The notes below the pieces were generated by a model that was not told where the DNA came from, did no database searches, and saw nothing but the letters and a program-made list of their open reading frames with translations. The position numbers and the translations under genes are program-made. A stretch of DNA of 64,000 nt, from NCBI RefSeq assembly GCF_020023735.2, contig NZ_CP076444.2, positions 62,001-126,000 of the forward strand, read 5' to 3'. The DNA comes from Mycoavidus sp. HKI. Its GTDB lineage: Bacteria; Pseudomonadota; Gammaproteobacteria; Burkholderiales; Burkholderiaceae. Positions 61,263 to 64,000 of the stretch are shown here, piece by piece. The stretch's first letter is position 1; the number at the start of each line of letters is the position of its first letter.

Positions 61263-61293
61263 ATTGTAGCAAAAGTAATCCACAAAGTAACAA
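61263..61293 (-). promoter_or_regulatory. Candidate promoter of the ahcY riboswitch transcript
   Basis: On the minus strand TACAAT (61268-61263) has TTGTTA (61293-61288) 19 bases upstream. The -10 lies just upstream of the aptamer, as expected. Confidence 0.5.
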
Positions 61294-61476
61294 GTCGCTA
61301 CACCCGGGTTATAGTGTGCGCCGATGCGTAATTTGATATTGTGTTTTGATATTGCGTTTCGCTTCAGAGTGAAATCTATAATCTAAGTATGGCGGCGTAT
61401 TTATTTTTGAGAGCTGTTTTTTTTTAACTTACAGGACTGTTGGCTTTGTCAGTGGCAGTCGCAAAAGAGATATCCG

Positions 61477-62874
61477 ATGAGTCTTTTACGCACTAAGAAC
61501 GTCGAACAGATGATCGCAGCAAGCGCTGCGAATACCGGGCTCCAGAAAACAATGGGGCCGCTCGATCTGACTTTCCTTGGCATTGGCGCAATCGTTGGCA
61601 CGGGCATTTTTGTGTTAACGGGTACGGGTGCAGTCACGGCCGGTCCGGCGCTGACCATATCATTCATTATTGCTGCTCTAGCATGCGGGTTTGCCGCGCT
61701 GGCGTATGCTGAGTTCGCTTCGACCATTCCTGTCGCAGGTTCGATATATACCTATGCTTATGCCACCTTGGGCGAACTGATCGCCTGGCTGATTGGCTGG
61801 GACTTATTGCTTGAATATGGGCTGGCGATTTCAGCTGTGGCGGTAGGTTGGTCAGGTTATTTTCAATCGCTGTTAGCCGGCTTTGGCATTGGGCTACCGG
61901 CTATTTTAAGCGCCGCCCCAGGTACTTTGCCAGGACAGCTTTCGGTTTTCAATTTGCCCGCTTTTCTGGTGGTGATGGCAATCGCCGGCGTGCTCTCGCT
62001 TGGTGTGCGCGAATCGACGCGTATCAATAACATCATGGTGGTGGTTAAGATAAGCGTTGTGTTGCTGGTGATTGTAGTTGGCGCCTTTCATGTGCAGCCG
62101 GCCAACTGGCAACCATTTATGCCAATGGGTTGGACCGGTACGCTCAGTGCGGCAGCAGTTATGTTCTTTGCTTTTATCGGCTTTGACTCCGTGAGTTCGG
62201 CTGCCGAGGAAGTTAAAAATCCAAAGCGTGATTTGCCAATTGGCATTATGGCATCGCTAGCCGCCTGTGCTTTGATGTATGTTGCCGTAGCGGCGGTCGT
62301 GACGGGTATTGTCCCTTACGCACAATTTATGGATGTTGCGCATCCAGTTTCGTTAGCCCTGCAAGTTGCTGGTGAAAAATGGGTCGCGGGTTTTGTCGAT
62401 CTAGGCGCAGTCTTTGGGATGTTGACGGTTATTCTGGTGATGAGCTACGGTCAAACACGGATTTTGTTCGCAATGTCCCGTGATGGCTTGCTTCCTCCTG
62501 CGCTGTCAAAAGTTCATCCGCGTTTTAAAACGCCATTTTTTGCAACCTGGTTAGTGGGTTTATGTTTTGGTTTAATTGCTGCCTTGGTGCCGCTCAAAGC
62601 ACTAGCAGAATTGACCAATATCGGCACGCTAGCGGCGTTCGCAATGGTATCTGTTGCGGTACTTATTTTACGTCGTACACATCCTGAATTGCCGCGCGCT
62701 TTTCGCTGCCCAGGGGTACCAGTAGTGCCAGTATTTTCGGTATTATTCTGCCTATTCCTAATGCTTCAGTTGCAGCTTTCGACATGGGTCGCGTTTATTG
62801 CTTGGTTAGTGGTGGGTCTGTTGATTTATTTCGGTTATTCACGCCGCCATGCAAAACTAGCAACGGAAGCTTGA
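61477..62874 (+). CDS. APC-family amino acid permease
   Basis: The 465-residue inner-membrane transporter has about twelve helices. The first helix region has the unwound GIGAIVGTGIFVLTG motif, and EFASTIPVAGSIYTYAYATLGE matches the cationic amino acid transporter group (YfnA/CAT-like). It would import amino acids by proton coupling; the substrate is not determined. ATG 61477 lies 235 bp from the divergent riboswitch-ahcY unit. A strong terminator follows. Confidence 0.92.
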   Translation: MSLLRTKNVEQMIAASAANTGLQKTMGPLDLTFLGIGAIVGTGIFVLTGTGAVTAGPALTISFIIAALACGFAALAYAEFASTIPVAGSIYTYAYATLGELIAWLIGWDLLLEYGLAISAVAVGWSGYFQSLLAGFGIGLPAILSAAPGTLPGQLSVFNLPAFLVVMAIAGVLSLGVRESTRINNIMVVVKISVVLLVIVVGAFHVQPANWQPFMPMGWTGTLSAAAVMFFAFIGFDSVSSAAEEVKNPKRDLPIGIMASLAACALMYVAVAAVVTGIVPYAQFMDVAHPVSLALQVAGEKWVAGFVDLGAVFGMLTVILVMSYGQTRILFAMSRDGLLPPALSKVHPRFKTPFFATWLVGLCFGLIAALVPLKALAELTNIGTLAAFAMVSVAVLILRRTHPELPRAFRCPGVPVVPVFSVLFCLFLMLQLQLSTWVAFIAWLVVGLLIYFGYSRRHAKLATEA

Positions 62875-62991
62875 TGAATGAGGGCGATCAATTATTTTTC
62901 AACAATGAGTAATTGATCGTCTCATTTGAGCAGTGGCGCGGCGTCGAGAATGATGTCAACTACTGTCTTCTGTTCATGTAGAGAAAATAAT

Positions 62992-63038
62992 ATGCAGATT
63001 GTCCGATACTTATATCGGACAATCTGCATTATTTTTTT
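62992..63038 (+). terminator. Strong intrinsic terminator after the permease gene
   Basis: A 17-bp perfect stem (62992-63008 with 63013-63029), loop CTTA, then a run of Ts at 63032-63038 on the plus strand. It lies between the convergent permease and metK genes and may also stop metK transcription. Confidence 0.9.
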
Positions 63039-63096
63039 GATTTTTAAGTACTTAGGCTGACCAGTATATTCTAGTGCGTTATCACTGGCAGAGAGC

Positions 63097-64000
63097 TTAA
63101 GCTATCGCTGCGACCTTAACCCCTGCTGCTTCAGCCAGCATATCAGCCTTATCTGTAGCTTCCCACGTAAACTCTGAATCTTCGCGTCCAAAGTGACCAT
63201 AGGCGGCGGATTTCTCATAAATCGGGCGCAGCAAATCGAGCATTTGAATAATACCTTTGGGGCGTAGATCAAAGTATTGCTGTACCAAACGGGTAATGAC
63301 TGCATCAGGTACGCGGCCAGTGCCGAAAGTATTCACCATTACAGAGGTCGGTAGTGCAACACCGATTGCATAAGAAATTTGGATTAGACAACGTGTCGCT
63401 AAACCCGCAGCGACGATATTTTTTGCAACATAACGGCCTGCGTAAGCAGCTGAGCGATCAACTTTAGAGGGATCTTTGCCAGAAAACGCGCCGCCGCCAT
63501 GCGGTGCTGCCCCGCCATATGTATCGACAATGATTTTGCGGCCGGTCAAGCCACAATCGCCTTGCGGGCCGCCAATCACAAACCGGCCGGTCGGGTTGAC
63601 TAGATAATGGATCTTATCTTTGATGAGTGCCTTCGGCAGGACTGGTTTGATCACTTCTTCGATGACGGCTTCGCGCAGTGCGCCTAAGCTTATTTCGGGC
63701 GCATGCTGGGTGGATAGCACAATCGTGTCAATGCTATGCGGTTTGTTATTGACATAGCGTAGGGTAACTTGCGCTTTAGCATCAGGACGTAGCCAAGGTA
63801 GAAGGCCACTATGGCGTAGGTTGGCTTGGCGTTCAACTAAGCGATGCGCCAGGTGAATTGGCAAAGGCATTAATTCTGGTGTTTCATCACAAGCGTAGCC
63901 AAACATCAGTCCTTGGTCACCTGCGCCTTGGTCAAAAGAGTTGTCATGAGCGTTATTTACGCCTTGTGCAATATCTGGCGATTGCTTATCGTAAGCAACC
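63097..64000 (-). CDS. metK: S-adenosylmethionine synthetase, C-terminal part, cut by the right edge
   Basis: About 300 C-terminal residues of methionine adenosyltransferase. The frame stays open from 63906 to the window edge ([21 protein letters not shown]), so the ATG at 63906 is internal and the true start lies beyond the window. Motifs include [16 protein letters not shown] and [23 protein letters not shown], which bind ATP, methionine and metals. The enzyme makes S-adenosylmethionine, used by methylases whose product AhcY then recycles. Confidence 0.96.
   Translation of the reverse strand, partial: VAYDKQSPDIAQGVNNAHDNSFDQGAGDQGLMFGYACDETPELMPLPIHLAHRLVERQANLRHSGLLPWLRPDAKAQVTLRYVNNKPHSIDTIVLSTQHAPEISLGALREAVIEEVIKPVLPKALIKDKIHYLVNPTGRFVIGGPQGDCGLTGRKIIVDTYGGAAPHGGGAFSGKDPSKVDRSAAYAGRYVAKNIVAAGLATRCLIQISYAIGVALPTSVMVNTFGTGRVPDAVITRLVQQYFDLRPKGIIQMLDLLRPIYEKSAAYGHFGREDSEFTWEATDKADMLAEAAGVKVAAIA

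Noticed and set aside
63097..63906. metK starting at the ATG at 63906
   Set aside because: The reading frame continues with conserved metK sequence to the window edge, so this ATG is internal.

Overview
The window looks like chromosomal DNA from a Burkholderiales bacterium with moderate base composition. The gene order mnmG-rsmG-parA-parB-atpIBEFHAGDC, a type II secretion locus with gspC inverted between gspF and gspG, and an S-adenosylhomocysteine riboswitch in front of ahcY all fit Burkholderiaceae. The composition reads much less GC-rich than free-living Burkholderia. Together with a trans-AT polyketide locus this suggests a host-associated relative such as the fungal endosymbionts Mycoavidus or Mycetohabitans. 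That placement is inference only.

Left part (1-8 kb): the 5' end of a hybrid NRPS/PKS gene runs off the left edge on the minus strand. It encodes an adenylation domain with a glycine-like code, a carrier protein and a ketosynthase. It is translationally overlapped with an upstream trans-acting acyltransferase/acyl-hydrolase didomain protein. Behind these lies about 1.2 kb of AT-rich, mostly empty DNA with a small possible gene, a 45-bp 3' fragment of a tRNA-Arg gene with its terminator, and a complete IS982-like insertion sequence.

8-12 kb: a minus-strand set encodes a DEDDh exonuclease, a SET-domain methyltransferase, a YbdK-type carboxylate-amine ligase and a cation/proton antiporter. Next comes an AT-rich intergenic region with DnaA-box-like motifs and a perfect parS site.

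12-34 kb, plus strand: mnmG (containing a second parS), rsmG, parA, parB, the complete F1Fo ATP synthase operon with a visible promoter, a small repeat-containing coiled-coil membrane protein, fumC, hemE, priA, putA (without the N-terminal DNA-binding domain) and an orphan branched-chain amino acid binding protein.

34.5-44.2 kb, minus strand: an EamA transporter, a bile-acid:sodium symporter-family protein and a nitronate monooxygenase form one tight unit. The biotin genes bioA-bioF-bioD-bioB form another, directly behind mnmC.

44.5-64 kb: an HU protein, a lytic transglycosylase, a nearly complete type II secretion locus (gspD,E,F,C,G,H,I,J,K,L,M,N), an orphan TolC-like efflux lipoprotein, and an AAA/DUF4143 ATPase. 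The ATPase gene has a promoter overlapped by a long palindrome and apparently no 5' leader. Then follow ahcY with its riboswitch, an amino acid permease with a strong terminator, and metK running off the right edge. AhcY and MetK are both enzymes of the S-adenosylmethionine cycle.
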